A stretch of DNA of 64,000 nt from Gallaecimonas kandeliae (GCF_030450055.1 NZ_CP118480.1:2383415-2447414); one strand, 5' to 3'; numbered from the stretch's first letter, positions 1 to 8,796 are shown. Translations and numbers: made by a program. Notes: generated by a model from the sequence alone, not told the origin.

Positions 1-2
1 AG

Positions 3-1169
3 GACAAGCTGGACGAATACAAGCTCTCCGCCTGCATAGAATGCGGCGCCTGCGCCTTCGTCTGCCCCTCCCAGATCCCCCTGGTGCAGTACTACCGGGT
101 GGCCAAGGCCGAAGGCCGCGCCGCCGCCGAGGAAAAGCGCAAGTCCGACAAGGCCAGGGAGCGTTTCGAAGCCCGCAAGGACCGCCTGGAGCGGGACAAG
201 CAGGAACGCGAAGCCCGCCACCAGGAAGCGGTAGCCCGGCGCGAAGCGGCCCTGGCCGCCCGCGGCGAAGGGGACAAGGCCCAGGATGCCGTGGCCGCCG
301 CCCTGGCCAGGGTCAAGGCCCAACAGGACACCAAGGTAGCGGAGATCCAGAAGGACGCCGAGGCCAATGCCCGCCTCGACAAAGGCGAGCTGGTGCCGGA
401 CAACAGCGAGATGGCGAGGCTGCGCGAAGAGCGCAAGCGCCAGGCCCGGGAGCGCAAGGCCGAGCTGGAAGCCCAGCAGGCCGCCGCCCAGCCCGCGCCT
501 GAGGAAGCCGAAGGCGGTGACGCCAAGAAAGCGGCCGTGGCCGCTGCCATAGCCCGCGCCAAGGCCAAGAAGGCGGGGGGGACCATTGTCGAGGCCGCCC
601 AAGCCGAAGGCACTGCCGACCAGCCAGGAGAGGCCCAACCGGCAGCCGACGCCAAGAAAGCGGCCGTGGCCGCTGCCATAGCCCGCGCCAAGGCCAAGAA
701 GGCGGGGGGGACCATTGCCGAAGCCGCCCAAGCCGAAGGCACTGCCGACCAGCCAGGAGAGGCCCAACCGGTAGCCGATGCCAAGAAAGCGGCCGTGGCC
801 GCCGCCATAGCCCGCACCAAGGCCAAGAAGGCGGGGAGCACCATAGCGGAAGCAGCCCAGGCCGAAGGTGCCCAGGCTGACGCCGGCGCGACCGAGCAGC
901 CCATCGAGGCCCAGCCGGCAGCAGAGCCCCCAGCCCCGGCCGCCGATGCCAAGAAGGCGGCCGTGGCCGCCGCCATAGCCCGCGCCAAGGCCAAGAAGGC
1001 CGAGGCGGCCCAAGCCCAGGCCGCCGAGCAGCAAGCCGACGCGCCAGAGGCCCCCCAGGCCGATGCCGGTGCAGAGCAAGCCGATAACGCCGCCGCCCGT
1101 AAAAGAGCCGCCATAGCGGCGGCCGTGGCCAAAGCCAAGGCCAAGAAAGCCCAAGAAGGTCAGGACTGA
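3..1169 (+). CDS. rsxC: RsxC/RnfC, electron transport complex subunit C (C-terminal part, gene cut by window edge)
   Basis: Only the end of the gene is present; frame 3 is open from the left edge. RsxC is the peripheral Fe-S and NADH/FMN-binding subunit of the Rsx/Rnf complex, which moves electrons across the inner membrane and in enterics keeps SoxR reduced. The first visible residues hold a 4Fe-4S ferredoxin motif (CIECGACAFVCP, bases 33-68). A long charged Lys/Glu/Ala segment follows, then an Ala/Lys-rich tail of five repeat units containing AIARAKAKKA or a close variant. Such tails are typical of gammaproteobacterial RsxC and vary in length. The stop codon overlaps the start of rsxD by one base, so the genes are probably translationally coupled. 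Confidence 0.95.
   Translation, partial: DKLDEYKLSACIECGACAFVCPSQIPLVQYYRVAKAEGRAAAEEKRKSDKARERFEARKDRLERDKQEREARHQEAVARREAALAARGEGDKAQDAVAAALARVKAQQDTKVAEIQKDAEANARLDKGELVPDNSEMARLREERKRQARERKAELEAQQAAAQPAPEEAEGGDAKKAAVAAAIARAKAKKAGGTIVEAAQAEGTADQPGEAQPAADAKKAAVAAAIARAKAKKAGGTIAEAAQAEGTADQPGEAQPVADAKKAAVAAAIARTKAKKAGSTIAEAAQAEGAQADAGATEQPIEAQPAAEPPAPAADAKKAAVAAAIARAKAKKAEAAQAQAAEQQADAPEAPQADAGAEQADNAAARKRAAIAAAVAKAKAKKAQEGQD
519..1148 (+). repeat. Tandem repeats encoding the Ala/Lys-rich tail of RsxC
   Basis: Units begin at 519, 648, 777, 945 and about 1089. The first three are exactly 129 bp (43 codons) apart and nearly identical, for example DAKKAAVAAAIARAKAKKAG in units 1 and 2. The fourth follows a 56-codon unit and the fifth is diverged. 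Spacing is always a multiple of three, so unit number can change by slippage or recombination without breaking the frame. Confidence 0.9.
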
Positions 1170-2218
1170 TGTTGATTGCCAGCTCCCCCCATACCCACAA
1201 GCACCGCAGCACAGGCCAGGTGATGCGGCTGGTGGCCTATGCCACCCTGCCCGGCATCGCCGCCCTCTTCCATTTCTTCGGCTACGGCGTCTTCATCAAC
1301 CTGGTGCTGTGCAGCCTCTCGGCCCTGGCCACCGAGGCCCTGGTGCTGCTGCTGCGCAGGAAGAGCCTCTGGCAGCTCGGCGACAGCTCTGCCCTGCTCA
1401 CCGCCGTGCTGCTGGCCATAGCCCTGCCCCCCACCTCCCCCTGGTGGCTGCTGGTCATAGGCTCGGTGTTCGCCATTCTGGTGGCCAAGCAGCTCTACGG
1501 CGGCCTCGGCCAGAACCTCTTCAACCCGGCCATGGCCGCCTATGTGCTGCTGCTTATCTCCTTCCCGGTACAGATGACCAACTGGCTGCCGGCACGGGAG
1601 CTTGCCCAGCACGCTCCGACCCTCGCCGACAGCATCAGCCTGACCTTCACCGGCTACAGCACCGACGGCTTTGCCGCCCACCAACTCAGCCAGGGCGCCG
1701 ACGGCGTCACCCAGGCCACCCCCCTGGATACGTTGAAGACGGACCTCAAGCGCGGCATGACCGCCTCCGAGTCCATGGCCAAGCCGCTCTTCGCCGGCAT
1801 CGGCGGCCTGGGCTGGAACTGGGCCAACCTCGGCTTCCTGCTGGGGGGCCTCTTCCTGCTGTGGCGGGGCGTCATCGACTGGCAGATCCCCGGCGGCGTG
1901 CTGGGGGGCCTCTTCGTCGCCTCCCTGCTCGGCTTCATGCTGCACCCTGACGGTAACGGCTCGCCGCTCTTTCACCTGTTCAGTGGCGCCGCCATGTTCG
2001 GGGCCTTCTTCATCGCCACCGATCCGGTGACGGCCGCCACCTCCCCCAAGGGCAGGCTCATCTTCGGCCTGATGATAGGGGTGCTCACCTACCTTATCCG
2101 GGTGCTGGGGGGCTATCCCGACGCCATCGCCTTCGCCGTGCTGCTGGGCAACATGGCGGCGCCGCTGCTGGACAACTACACCAGGCCCCAGAGTTTCGGG
2201 GAGGGCAAGAACCCATGA
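1169..2218 (+). CDS. rsxD: RsxD/RnfD, electron transport complex membrane subunit D
   Basis: A 349-residue polytopic inner-membrane protein of the Rsx/Rnf complex. Hydrophobic segments begin near residue 20 (LVAYATLPGIAALFHFFGYG) and fill most of the chain. A periplasmic-type loop at about residues 130-190 contains DGVTQATPL. Thr184 in that motif matches the position where FMN is covalently bound in this family (about residue 187 in characterised members); that assignment is from family knowledge. The ATG overlaps the rsxC stop and the end overlaps rsxG by 4 bases. Length is normal for the family. Confidence 0.95.
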   Translation: MLIASSPHTHKHRSTGQVMRLVAYATLPGIAALFHFFGYGVFINLVLCSLSALATEALVLLLRRKSLWQLGDSSALLTAVLLAIALPPTSPWWLLVIGSVFAILVAKQLYGGLGQNLFNPAMAAYVLLLISFPVQMTNWLPARELAQHAPTLADSISLTFTGYSTDGFAAHQLSQGADGVTQATPLDTLKTDLKRGMTASESMAKPLFAGIGGLGWNWANLGFLLGGLFLLWRGVIDWQIPGGVLGGLFVASLLGFMLHPDGNGSPLFHLFSGAAMFGAFFIATDPVTAATSPKGRLIFGLMIGVLTYLIRVLGGYPDAIAFAVLLGNMAAPLLDNYTRPQSFGEGKNP

Positions 2219-2856
2219 TGATTTCCGCCGCCCGCAAGAACGGTCTGGTGCTTGGCCTCTTCGCCCTGGCCGCCACGGCGCTGCTCGCCGGTACCCATGA
2301 GCTGACCAAGGACCGCATCGAGCAGCAGAAGGAAGCCCAGCGCCTGGGGGTGCTCAACACCATGATCCCCAAGGCCAGCCATGACAACGACCTCTACCGG
2401 GACTGCACCCTGGTGCGCTCCCACCAGTACCTGGGCACCGAAGCGCCCCTGCCGGCCTTCCGCGCCCGCAAGAACGGCAAGCCGGTGGCCGTGGGCATGG
2501 AGACAGTAGCCCCGGACGGCTACAACGGCGCCATCAACCTGCTGGTGGGCCTTTCCTACCCCGACGGCACAGTGCTGGGGGTGGAGGTGCTGGAGCACAA
2601 GGAAACCCCCGGCCTCGGCGACAAGATAGAGCGCCGCAAGACCAGCTGGCTGGATGAATTCACCGGCAAGAGCCCGGCCGGGGAGAAAGATCCGGCCTGG
2701 GCCGTGAAGAAAGACGGCGGCCAGTTCGACCAGTTCACCGGCGCCACCATCACGCCGCGGGCCGTGGTCAGGGCCGTGGGCAATACGGTGCAGTATTTCC
2801 GCCGCAACAAGGACGCCCTCTTCGCGGCGCCCAGCCAATGTGGAGGCAGCCAATGA
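2215..2856 (+). CDS. rsxG: RsxG/RnfG, FMN-binding electron transport subunit G
   Basis: A 213-residue protein with one N-terminal membrane anchor (about residues 9-25) and a periplasmic FMN-binding domain. The flavinylation motif TGATIT is present at residues 175-180, with Thr178 the expected FMN-phosphoester residue. The [13 protein letters not shown] segment typical of RnfG precedes it. Two ATGs stand in tandem at the start; I take the first because it gives the ATGA overlap with rsxD. The 3' end overlaps the next start in the same way. Confidence 0.95.
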   Translation: MMISAARKNGLVLGLFALAATALLAGTHELTKDRIEQQKEAQRLGVLNTMIPKASHDNDLYRDCTLVRSHQYLGTEAPLPAFRARKNGKPVAVGMETVAPDGYNGAINLLVGLSYPDGTVLGVEVLEHKETPGLGDKIERRKTSWLDEFTGKSPAGEKDPAWAVKKDGGQFDQFTGATITPRAVVRAVGNTVQYFRRNKDALFAAPSQCGGSQ

Positions 2857-3545
2857 GCCAGATGAAAGACATCGCCCGCCTGGGCCTTTGGGGTAACAAC
2901 CCCGGCCTGGTGCAGCTGCTGGGCCTGTGCCCGCTGCTGGCCGTCACCAACACCCTGACCAACGCCCTGGGGCTGGGGGTGGCCACCATGCTGGTGCTGA
3001 TCGCCTCCAACGCCACCATCTCCCTGGTGCGCCGCCTGGTGCCCAAGGAAGTGCGGATGGCCGTGTTCGTGATGATCATCGCCGCCTTCGTCACCGCCGT
3101 TGAGCTGGTGATGACGGCCTTCGCCTACGGCCTCTACCAGTCCCTGGGCATCTTCATCCCCCTCATCGTCACCAACTGCGTGATCATGGGCCGCGCCGAG
3201 GCCTTCGCCTCCAAGAACAGCGTGGGCCTCGCCGCCTTCGACGGCCTGATGATGGGCCTCGGCTTCACCGCCGTGCTGGCCGTGCTGGGGGCCCTGCGGG
3301 AAGTCATAGGCCAGGGCACCCTCTTCGACGGCGCCGACCTGCTGCTGGGCCCCTGGGCCAAGGGGCTGCGCATCGAGGTCTTCCATTTCGACGCCAAGTT
3401 CCTGGTGGCCCTGCTGCCGCCCGGGGCCTTTATCGGCATGGGCTTCCTCATCGCCCTCAAGAAGGTCATAGACCAGCAAAAAGACAAGAAGAAGGTGGCC
3501 GAGCCCGTGGCCAAGGCGCAGCGGGTAAGGGTCACGGCAGACTGA
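2853..3545 (+). CDS. rsxE: RsxE/RnfE, electron transport complex membrane subunit E
   Basis: A 230-residue polytopic membrane subunit of the Rsx complex. The sequence follows E. coli RsxE closely ([54 protein letters not shown]). The frame is open five codons further upstream to an ATG at 2838. I chose the ATG at 2853 because it begins [16 protein letters not shown] like the family, overlaps the rsxG stop by 4 bases, and has a TGGAGG ribosome site at 2841. The cytoplasmic C-terminus is Lys-rich. Confidence 0.95.
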   Translation: MSQMKDIARLGLWGNNPGLVQLLGLCPLLAVTNTLTNALGLGVATMLVLIASNATISLVRRLVPKEVRMAVFVMIIAAFVTAVELVMTAFAYGLYQSLGIFIPLIVTNCVIMGRAEAFASKNSVGLAAFDGLMMGLGFTAVLAVLGALREVIGQGTLFDGADLLLGPWAKGLRIEVFHFDAKFLVALLPPGAFIGMGFLIALKKVIDQQKDKKKVAEPVAKAQRVRVTAD

Positions 3546-4180
3546 TGAACCAGCAAAAACGCCTCGAGATACTGACGCGCCTGCGGGACGCCAATCCCCA
3601 CCCCACCACTGAGCTGCATTTCAGCACGCCCTTCGAGCTGCTGGTGGCGGTGACCCTCTCGGCCCAGGCCACGGACGTGGGGGTCAACAAGGCCACAGCC
3701 CGGCTGTTCCCCGTGGCCAATTCCCCCAAGGCCATCTGGGAGCTGGGCGTCGAGGGCCTCAAGGACTACATCAAGACCATAGGCCTCTTCAATTCCAAGG
3801 CCGAGAACGTCCACAAAATGTGCGGCATACTGCTGGAACAGCACGGCGGCGAGGTGCCACAAAGCCGTGAGGCCCTCGAGGCCCTGCCTGGCGTCGGCCG
3901 CAAGACCGCCAACGTGGTGCTCAACACCGCCTTCGGCTGGCCCACCATAGCGGTGGACACCCATATCTTCCGGGTCTCCAACCGCACCAAATTCGCCCCC
4001 GGCAAGGACGTCAAGGCCGTGGAGGAGAAGCTGGAGAAGGTGGTGCCCAAGGAATTCAAGGTGGACGTGCACCACTGGCTTATCCTGCACGGCCGCTACA
4101 CCTGCATAGCCCGCAAGCCCCGCTGCGGCTCCTGCATCATCGAAGACTTGTGCGAGTACAAGGACAAGACGGAAATCTGA
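3545..4180 (+). CDS. nth: Endonuclease III, DNA glycosylase/AP lyase
   Basis: A 211-residue base-excision repair enzyme that removes oxidised pyrimidines and nicks AP sites. The helix-hairpin-helix LPGVGRKTANVV contains catalytic Lys120, and VDTHIFRVSNR contains Asp138. Both fall at the same numbers as in the E. coli enzyme. The C-terminal 4Fe-4S cysteines appear as C-X6-C-X2-C-X5-C (CIARKPRCGSCIIEDLC). The start overlaps the rsxE stop by one base. The rsx-nth linkage is common in gammaproteobacteria and puts an Fe-S repair enzyme next to a redox complex. Confidence 0.97.
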   Translation: MNQQKRLEILTRLRDANPHPTTELHFSTPFELLVAVTLSAQATDVGVNKATARLFPVANSPKAIWELGVEGLKDYIKTIGLFNSKAENVHKMCGILLEQHGGEVPQSREALEALPGVGRKTANVVLNTAFGWPTIAVDTHIFRVSNRTKFAPGKDVKAVEEKLEKVVPKEFKVDVHHWLILHGRYTCIARKPRCGSCIIEDLCEYKDKTEI

Positions 4181-4192
4181 ACGAGGTACAAG

Positions 4193-4600
4193 ATGCGAAT
4201 TCTCCACACCATGCTCCGCGTCGGCGATCTGGACAGGTCCATCGCCTTCTATACCGAAGTGCTCGGCATGAAGCTGCTGCGCCGCTCCGAGAACAGTGAA
4301 TACAAATACACCCTGGCCTTCGTCGGCTACGGCGAGGAAAAGGACGAGGCCGTCCTCGAACTCACCTACAACTGGGGGGTGGACAGCTATGATCTGGGCA
4401 GCGCCTACGGCCATATCGCCATCGAAGCCGAAGACATCCATGGCATCTGCGAGGCCGTCAAGGCCAAGGGCGGCAAGGTGACCCGCGAGCCGGGCCCGGT
4501 GCTCGGCGGCAGCACCGTCATCGCCTTCGTCGAAGATCCCGACGGCTACAAGATAGAGTTCATCGCCAAGAAGGACGCCGGCCAGGGCCTCGGCGGCTGA
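4193..4600 (+). CDS. gloA: Lactoylglutathione lyase (glyoxalase I)
   Basis: A 135-residue glyoxalase I that converts the hemithioacetal of methylglyoxal and glutathione to S-lactoylglutathione. It has the two-half vicinal-oxygen-chelate fold, and the expected metal ligands are visible: His5 (RILHTM), Glu56 (VLELTYNWG), His74 (YGHIAIE) and a C-terminal Glu (YKIEFI). It starts 12 bases after nth, so probably shares its transcript, and ends at a strong hairpin terminator. Length equals that of E. coli GloA. Confidence 0.96.
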   Translation: MRILHTMLRVGDLDRSIAFYTEVLGMKLLRRSENSEYKYTLAFVGYGEEKDEAVLELTYNWGVDSYDLGSAYGHIAIEAEDIHGICEAVKAKGGKVTREPGPVLGGSTVIAFVEDPDGYKIEFIAKKDAGQGLGG

Positions 4601-4611
4601 AAACCGGCATG

Positions 4612-4639
4612 AAAAAAGGCGCCTCAGGGCGCCTTTTTT
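4612..4639 (+). terminator. Intrinsic terminator after gloA
   Basis: Stem GGCGCC (4618-4623) and GGCGCC (4628-4633) around loop TCAG, with six A's before and six T's after. It can serve either direction. Confidence 0.9.
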
Positions 4640-4650
4640 GTTGGTGATTG

Positions 4651-4730
4651 TCAGCGCTGCACGTGCAGCACCACGCGGCCGGCTGAGGTGCGCCTGTTCA
4701 GGGCGCGGCCTTCTTCGGTTTCGTTGGAGG
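4651..4730 (-). pseudogene. Degenerate duplicate of the motY 3' end
   Basis: On the minus strand this encodes the last residues of a MotY/OmpA-like protein (NETEEGRALNRR, then VVLHVQR and a stop). Bases 4651-4674 are identical to 4764-4787 and bases 4691-4730 to 4789-4828, both at the 3' end of the intact motY next door. Between the two blocks the copy has 16 bases where motY has one. The net gain of 15 keeps the frame and adds five codons (TSAGR). No start codon or upstream domain remains. It is a tail fragment of a duplicated or paralogous gene. Confidence 0.85.
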
Positions 4731-4740
4731 GGATATGGAA

Positions 4741-4760
4741 GAGGCGCTTCTAAGCGCCTC
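4741..4760 (-). terminator. Hairpin downstream of motY
   Basis: A perfect 9-bp inverted repeat (GAGGCGCTT / AAGCGCCTC) lies 3 bases past the motY stop on the minus strand. The T-run behind it is poor, so termination is plausible but not strong. Confidence 0.5.
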
Positions 4761-4763
4761 TAC

Positions 4764-5636
4764 TCAGCGCTGCACGTGCAGCACCACCCGCCTGTTCAGG
4801 GCGCGGCCTTCTTCGGTTTCGTTGGAGGCCACGTGGCGCTTCTCGCCGTAGCCTTCGGTGCTGATGCGATCCGCCGGCAGCCCCTTGGCCACCAGGTAGT
4901 CCTTGATGGCCTTGGCCCGCTTCTTGGACAGCTCCTCGTTCAGCCAGCGGCCGCCGTAGGAGTCGGAATAGGCGTCGATGTCGATGCGGCTGTACTGGTT
5001 GTCGTTGGCCAGATACTGGCCCACCAGATCCAGGCGATGCTGGGAGTCTTCGGTGAGATCGGCCGAGTTCTTCTTGTAGGTCAGCACCGAGAAGGAGATG
5101 TCCTCGAAGTCCACCGGCAGCAGGCCGCCCAGGCAGGAGACGAAATCCTCGTAGCCCTTCTTGAAGTTGCCGGTGGACAGCGCCACCGACACCTTGTTGC
5201 GGCCGAGGCGGTCCGGGTAGGTCAGGGTCGGCAACCGGCCCGATTCCAGCTCGGAGAGCAGATCCCAGGCCCTGTCGTTGTTGAGCTCGGCCGGGTAATG
5301 GGGATAGAGGGGCAGTTTGCCGAGGGGCTGGGCCGCCAGGCCCGGCTGCCAGGCCGGGGGCACACTGGCGAGGCTCGCCACCGTCTGCTTGGATGGGGCG
5401 TCCTTGACGTCGAGGGCGAAACGCAGGTTTTCCTTGCGGTTGGCATGGGCGCTGAATACCGCCACCCCGTAGTTGGGGATCCTGTGCTCCAGGCGGCACT
5501 GCAGGGGGTTGGCCGCCGTCACCTGCCATTGGGACTGGCCCAGGCTGGCCGCGTAATAGCGCACCCCGGCGTCCGCCGGTGTGCCGGCCAGAACGACCAG
5601 GGTTGCTATCAGGCTGATGTTGAACGACTTGGACAT
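4764..5636 (-). CDS. motY: MotY-like sodium-type flagellar motor protein, OmpA domain
   Basis: 290 residues from the chosen start. It has a signal peptide (MSKSFNISLIATLVVLAGTP), a unique N-terminal domain of about 150 residues, and a C-terminal OmpA-type peptidoglycan-binding domain (about 185-290, IDAYSDSYGGRWLNEELSKK ... GYGEKRHVASNETEEGRALN). This is the plan of Vibrio MotY, the T-ring protein that holds PomA/PomB stators around the Na+-driven motor. An ATG 15 codons upstream is rejected because GGGGAGGGG sits just before the ATG at 5636. No other flagellar gene is in the window, so the role rests on domain order. Confidence 0.85.
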   Translation of the reverse strand: MSKSFNISLIATLVVLAGTPADAGVRYYAASLGQSQWQVTAANPLQCRLEHRIPNYGVAVFSAHANRKENLRFALDVKDAPSKQTVASLASVPPAWQPGLAAQPLGKLPLYPHYPAELNNDRAWDLLSELESGRLPTLTYPDRLGRNKVSVALSTGNFKKGYEDFVSCLGGLLPVDFEDISFSVLTYKKNSADLTEDSQHRLDLVGQYLANDNQYSRIDIDAYSDSYGGRWLNEELSKKRAKAIKDYLVAKGLPADRISTEGYGEKRHVASNETEEGRALNRRVVLHVQR

Positions 5637-5741
5637 GGCCCCTCCCCTACCTCGAAAACTGTGTCGGCCGCGCGCTTTCAAACTTTAGGCTTCTGTCAGC
5701 TTTTGCCATAATAGGCGGCCGTCACCCAGCCAAAGTACCCC

Positions 5742-6401
5742 ATGTCAGCTCTGTTCAGCCAACGCTTTCGCGGTTTTTACCCCGTTATCATCGACGTAGA
5801 AACCGCCGGCTTCAACGCCCAGACCGACGCGCTGTTGCAGATCGCCGCCACCCTGGTGGACATGGACGCCGAGGGCCGGCTGGTGGTCAAGGAGACCCAC
5901 TTCCACAATGTGCTGCCCTTCGAGGGGGCCAACCTGGAAGAGGCGGCCCTGAAGTTCACCGGCATCACCGATCCCTGGCATCCGCTGCGCTTCGCCGTGG
6001 ACGAGGACGAAGCCCTCAAGGCGATCTTCAAGGCGGTGCGCAAGGGCATGAAGGCCGCCGGCTGCCAGCGCGCCATACTGGTGGGCCACAACGCCGCCTT
6101 CGACCTCGGCTTCTTGAACGCCGTCATAGCCCGCACCAACCAGAAGCGCTCCCCTTTCCATCCCTTCGTAAGCTTCGACACCACCACCATGGCGGCCCTG
6201 GCCCTGGGCCAGACGGTGCTGGCCAAGGCCTGTCCGGCGGCGGGCCTGGCTTTTGACAACGCCGAGGCCCATGCCGCCGACTACGACGCCGAGCGCACCG
6301 CCCAGCTGTTCTGCCATATCGTCAACCGCTGGAAGGATCTCGGCGGCTGGCCCTTGCCTGCCGCCGGCGCCGCCAGCGAAGGGAACAACGAAGAGGCCTA
6401 A
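5742..6401 (+). CDS. rnt: Ribonuclease T
   Basis: A 219-residue DEDDh 3'-5' exoribonuclease that trims tRNA CCA ends and the 3' ends of stable RNAs. Catalytic residues are visible: Asp18 and Glu20 in [10 protein letters not shown], Asp121 in [11 protein letters not shown], and His177 with Asp182 in [10 protein letters not shown]. All lie four or five positions before their E. coli counterparts, matching a slightly shorter N-terminus. It is divergent from motY and overlaps the convergent downstream gene by 4 bases at the 3' ends. Confidence 0.95.
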   Translation: MSALFSQRFRGFYPVIIDVETAGFNAQTDALLQIAATLVDMDAEGRLVVKETHFHNVLPFEGANLEEAALKFTGITDPWHPLRFAVDEDEALKAIFKAVRKGMKAAGCQRAILVGHNAAFDLGFLNAVIARTNQKRSPFHPFVSFDTTTMAALALGQTVLAKACPAAGLAFDNAEAHAADYDAERTAQLFCHIVNRWKDLGGWPLPAAGAASEGNNEEA

Positions 6402-7120
6402 CCGGCCCCTTGCCCAGGCCAGTTGGTCAGCCGGCTGAGCTTGGCCAGTACAGCCCTGGCCGTACTGGCCGACGACTGGGGGTTCTGGCCTGTGATCAGC
6501 AGGCCGTCGGTGACCACAAAATCCTCCCAGTCGCCGCCGCAGAGGAAATCCCCGCCTTTTGCCTTGAGGGCGTCCTCCAGCAGGAAGGGCACCACGGCCG
6601 TCAGGCCCACCGCCTCCTCCTCGGCATTGGTGAAAGCCGTCACCTCTTTGCCTTCCAGCACGCTCCGGCCCTCGGCGTCCACGGCATTGACCAGCACGCA
6701 GGGGCCGTGGCAGACCGCCGCCACCGGCTTGCCGGCGGCCAGGAAGTCGCGGATGAGGCGCAGCGAGTCGGGGTCGTCAACCAGATCCCAGAGCGGGCCG
6801 TGGCCACCGGGATAGAAGAGGGCGTCAAAGCCTGCCGCCTGCACCGTGCTGAGCTTCAGGGTCTCGGCGAAACTGGCCTGGGCCTTGGCGTCGGCCTTGA
6901 AGCGCTCTGTGTCTTCGGACTGGCTGTCCGGGGCGTCGCTCTTGGGATCCAAGGGCGGCTGGCCGCCCTTGGGGGAGGCCATAGTCACCCTGCAGCCGTC
7001 GTCGATGAAGACATAGTAGGGGGCCGCCAGCTCTTCCAGCCAAAGCCCCGTCTTGTGCCCGCTGTCCCCCAATTGGTCATGGGAGGTGGTTACCATCAGG
7101 ATGTGCATGCCATTCTCCAT
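6398..7120 (-). CDS. DJ-1/PfpI family protein, Hsp31-type putative glyoxalase III/chaperone
   Basis: A 240-residue class I glutamine-amidotransferase-like protein. The nucleophile elbow [11 protein letters not shown] supplies the Cys-His pair, and the Glu of the N-terminal [18 protein letters not shown] segment is the likely third residue. Length and motifs resemble fungal Hsp31 (about 237 residues) more than E. coli HchA (283). Hsp31 members convert methylglyoxal to lactate without glutathione and act as holdases or deglycases; which activity applies here is unknown. Gene gloA lies a few kilobases away, but no operon link is visible. Confidence 0.85.
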   Translation of the reverse strand: MENGMHILMVTTSHDQLGDSGHKTGLWLEELAAPYYVFIDDGCRVTMASPKGGQPPLDPKSDAPDSQSEDTERFKADAKAQASFAETLKLSTVQAAGFDALFYPGGHGPLWDLVDDPDSLRLIRDFLAAGKPVAAVCHGPCVLVNAVDAEGRSVLEGKEVTAFTNAEEEAVGLTAVVPFLLEDALKAKGGDFLCGGDWEDFVVTDGLLITGQNPQSSASTARAVLAKLSRLTNWPGQGAG

Positions 7121-7221
7121 TTGAAAATCCTTCCAAGCATAGCGGGCCCTGCCGGCCCTGCTGCGGGGCTTGATTTGCGCCCCGCATTCTGGAACACTGC
7201 GGCCGTCCTGAATTTTTAGGA

Positions 7222-7382
7222 CCAGAAGAGGTGCGTTAACCAGGTAACCAGCCAGAGGGGCCCTTTCCCTTTGACGGCTGGCCAGGGGGCTGACGCCGAG
7301 ATGATCCGCGCGGGGGCGCGCGGATCATCGGTCAGACAGGTTGAATCCTGTTGACTGTCACCTGTTGGTGGAGCGCTTCTGG
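7222..7382 (+). promoter_or_regulatory. Lysine riboswitch (L-box) in the lysC leader
   Basis: The leader matches the E. coli lysC riboswitch block by block. The opening strand is CCAGAAGAGGTGCGTTAACC, followed by GGTAACC, GCTGACGCCGAGATGATC, ATCATCGG, CAGGTTGAATCCTG, GTCACC, and the closing strand GGTGGAGCGCTTCTGG. The first and last blocks pair to form the P1 stem. A perfect 13-bp stem with GGGG loop (7300-7329) forms one of the peripheral arms. Binding of lysine should repress lysC. Confidence 0.93.
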
Positions 7383-7422
7383 TACAAGCAGTCCCGCACA
7401 TCTGTGCCTGCCGGTCCCAGGC

Positions 7423-7450
7423 GCTCTCTTTGCTTGATTTCAAGGAGAGC
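7423..7450 (+). promoter_or_regulatory. Shine-Dalgarno-sequestering hairpin of the lysC riboswitch
   Basis: GCTCTCTTTG (7423-7432) pairs with CAAGGAGAGC (7441-7450) over ten positions with one G-U wobble and an 8-base loop. The right arm contains the AAGGAGA ribosome site of lysC, so the hairpin would block initiation. No U-rich terminator lies between the aptamer and the gene. Translational control is therefore the likely output. Confidence 0.8.
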
Positions 7451-7451
7451 T

Positions 7452-8795
7452 ATGAACATCCCCCCCAGCCGCGTACTCAAGTTCGGCGGCACCTCAGTAG
7501 CCGATTTCGACGCCCAGGGCCGCAGCGCCCAGCTGGTCGCCAACCAGGCCGAATCCCGTATCGTCGTCGTCAGCGCCGCCGCCGGCGTCACCAATGCCCT
7601 CGTTGGCCTGAGCCAGGCCGTCGACGCCGGCGCCGCCGAGAACTTCCGTACCCTCATCCACGACCGCCAACAGCATTTCTTCGAGGCCCTCGGCAGCCCC
7701 GACGCCCTCAAGGCCAACTACTGGTCCCTGCTCGAAGAACTGGACGGCAGCGGCCCCTGTGAAGGCCAGGCCCGCGACCGCCTGCTCTCCCTCGGCGAGC
7801 GCTTCTCCAGCCTCTTTTTCGCCGAACGGCTGCGCCAACTGGGGCTGCCGGCCGTGCAGCTGCCGGCCCGCTTCTTGATCGCCACCGACAGCCAGTTTGG
7901 CCACGGCGAGCCGGACGTGGCCCGCACCCGCCAGCAGGTGCAGGTCGCCCTCGCCGACCACCAGGGCGAGATCCTGGTCACCGAAGGCTTCGTCGGCGCC
8001 GACCCTCAGGGCAACCTCACCACCCTGGGCCGGGGCGGCTCCGACTATTCGGCGGCGCTGCTGGCCGAGGCGGCCGACGCCGACTGGGTGGAGATCTGGA
8101 CAGACGTCAAAGGCCTCTACACCACGGATCCGCGGCTGGTACCGAGCGCCAGGCCCCTGGCGGAGCTGTCCTTTGCCCAGGCGGCGGAGCTGGCCACCTT
8201 CGGCGCCAAGGTGCTGCACCCCAAGACCCTCTGGCCGGCCATGCGCCACGACATCCCCGTCTTCATCGGCTCCACCCTGGACGCCAGCGGCGGCACCGTC
8301 ATTCGCCGTGAGGTCCAGGGCGAGCGCCGGTACGCGGCCCTGGCCCTTCGCAAGAACCAGACATTGGTGAAGATCACCAGCCCCGAGATGCTCTACAGCT
8401 ACGGCTTCCTGGCCCGCGCCTTCAGCCTGCTGGCCAAGCACCATATCTCGGTAGATCTGGTGACCACCTCGGAGATCTCCATCGCCCTGACATTGGACGA
8501 GCGCGGCTCTGAGCAGGTGCTGTCCCAGGCGGTGCTGGAGGAACTACGCGAACTGGGCACCATAGAGGTGCAGGAAGGCCTGGCCCTGGTGGCCTTGGTG
8601 GGAGACGACCTCAACAGCACCCCCAAAGTGGCGGCCGATGTCTTCGACGCCCTGGACGGCATCAATGTGCCCCTCATCTGCCACGGCGCCAGCCCCCACA
8701 ACCTCTGCTTCCTGGTGGCGGGGGAAGACGGCCCCCTGGCCATACAGCGCCTGCACGCCAGGCTCTTCGACAAGCGCCAAGTGGCCGCCGCCTGA
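7452..8795 (+). CDS. lysC: Lysine-sensitive aspartate kinase III
   Basis: Phosphorylates aspartate in the first step of lysine, methionine and threonine synthesis. It has 447 residues against 449 in E. coli LysC. The amino-acid-kinase domain begins VLKFGGTSVADFDAQGRS and includes FVGADPQGNLTTLGRGGSDY. Two ACT domains fill about residues 300-447 and should bind lysine for feedback inhibition. The start is the ATG at 7452 after AAGGAGA. An in-frame ATG at 7341 lies inside the riboswitch and is not used. The gene is monocistronic between the riboswitch and a terminator. Confidence 0.96.
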   Translation: MNIPPSRVLKFGGTSVADFDAQGRSAQLVANQAESRIVVVSAAAGVTNALVGLSQAVDAGAAENFRTLIHDRQQHFFEALGSPDALKANYWSLLEELDGSGPCEGQARDRLLSLGERFSSLFFAERLRQLGLPAVQLPARFLIATDSQFGHGEPDVARTRQQVQVALADHQGEILVTEGFVGADPQGNLTTLGRGGSDYSAALLAEAADADWVEIWTDVKGLYTTDPRLVPSARPLAELSFAQAAELATFGAKVLHPKTLWPAMRHDIPVFIGSTLDASGGTVIRREVQGERRYAALALRKNQTLVKITSPEMLYSYGFLARAFSLLAKHHISVDLVTTSEISIALTLDERGSEQVLSQAVLEELRELGTIEVQEGLALVALVGDDLNSTPKVAADVFDALDGINVPLICHGASPHNLCFLVAGEDGPLAIQRLHARLFDKRQVAAA

Positions 8796-8796
8796 C

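Noticed and set aside
92-1144. Long minus-strand open frame of 350 codons opposite rsxC
   Set aside because: It is an Ala/Ser-rich shadow of the Ala/Lys repeats in the GC-rich sense gene, with no ribosome site or recognisable domain.
7341-7451. Upstream in-frame start for LysC at 7341
   Set aside because: It lies inside the riboswitch aptamer; the ATG at 7452 has the ribosome site and gives the family N-terminus.
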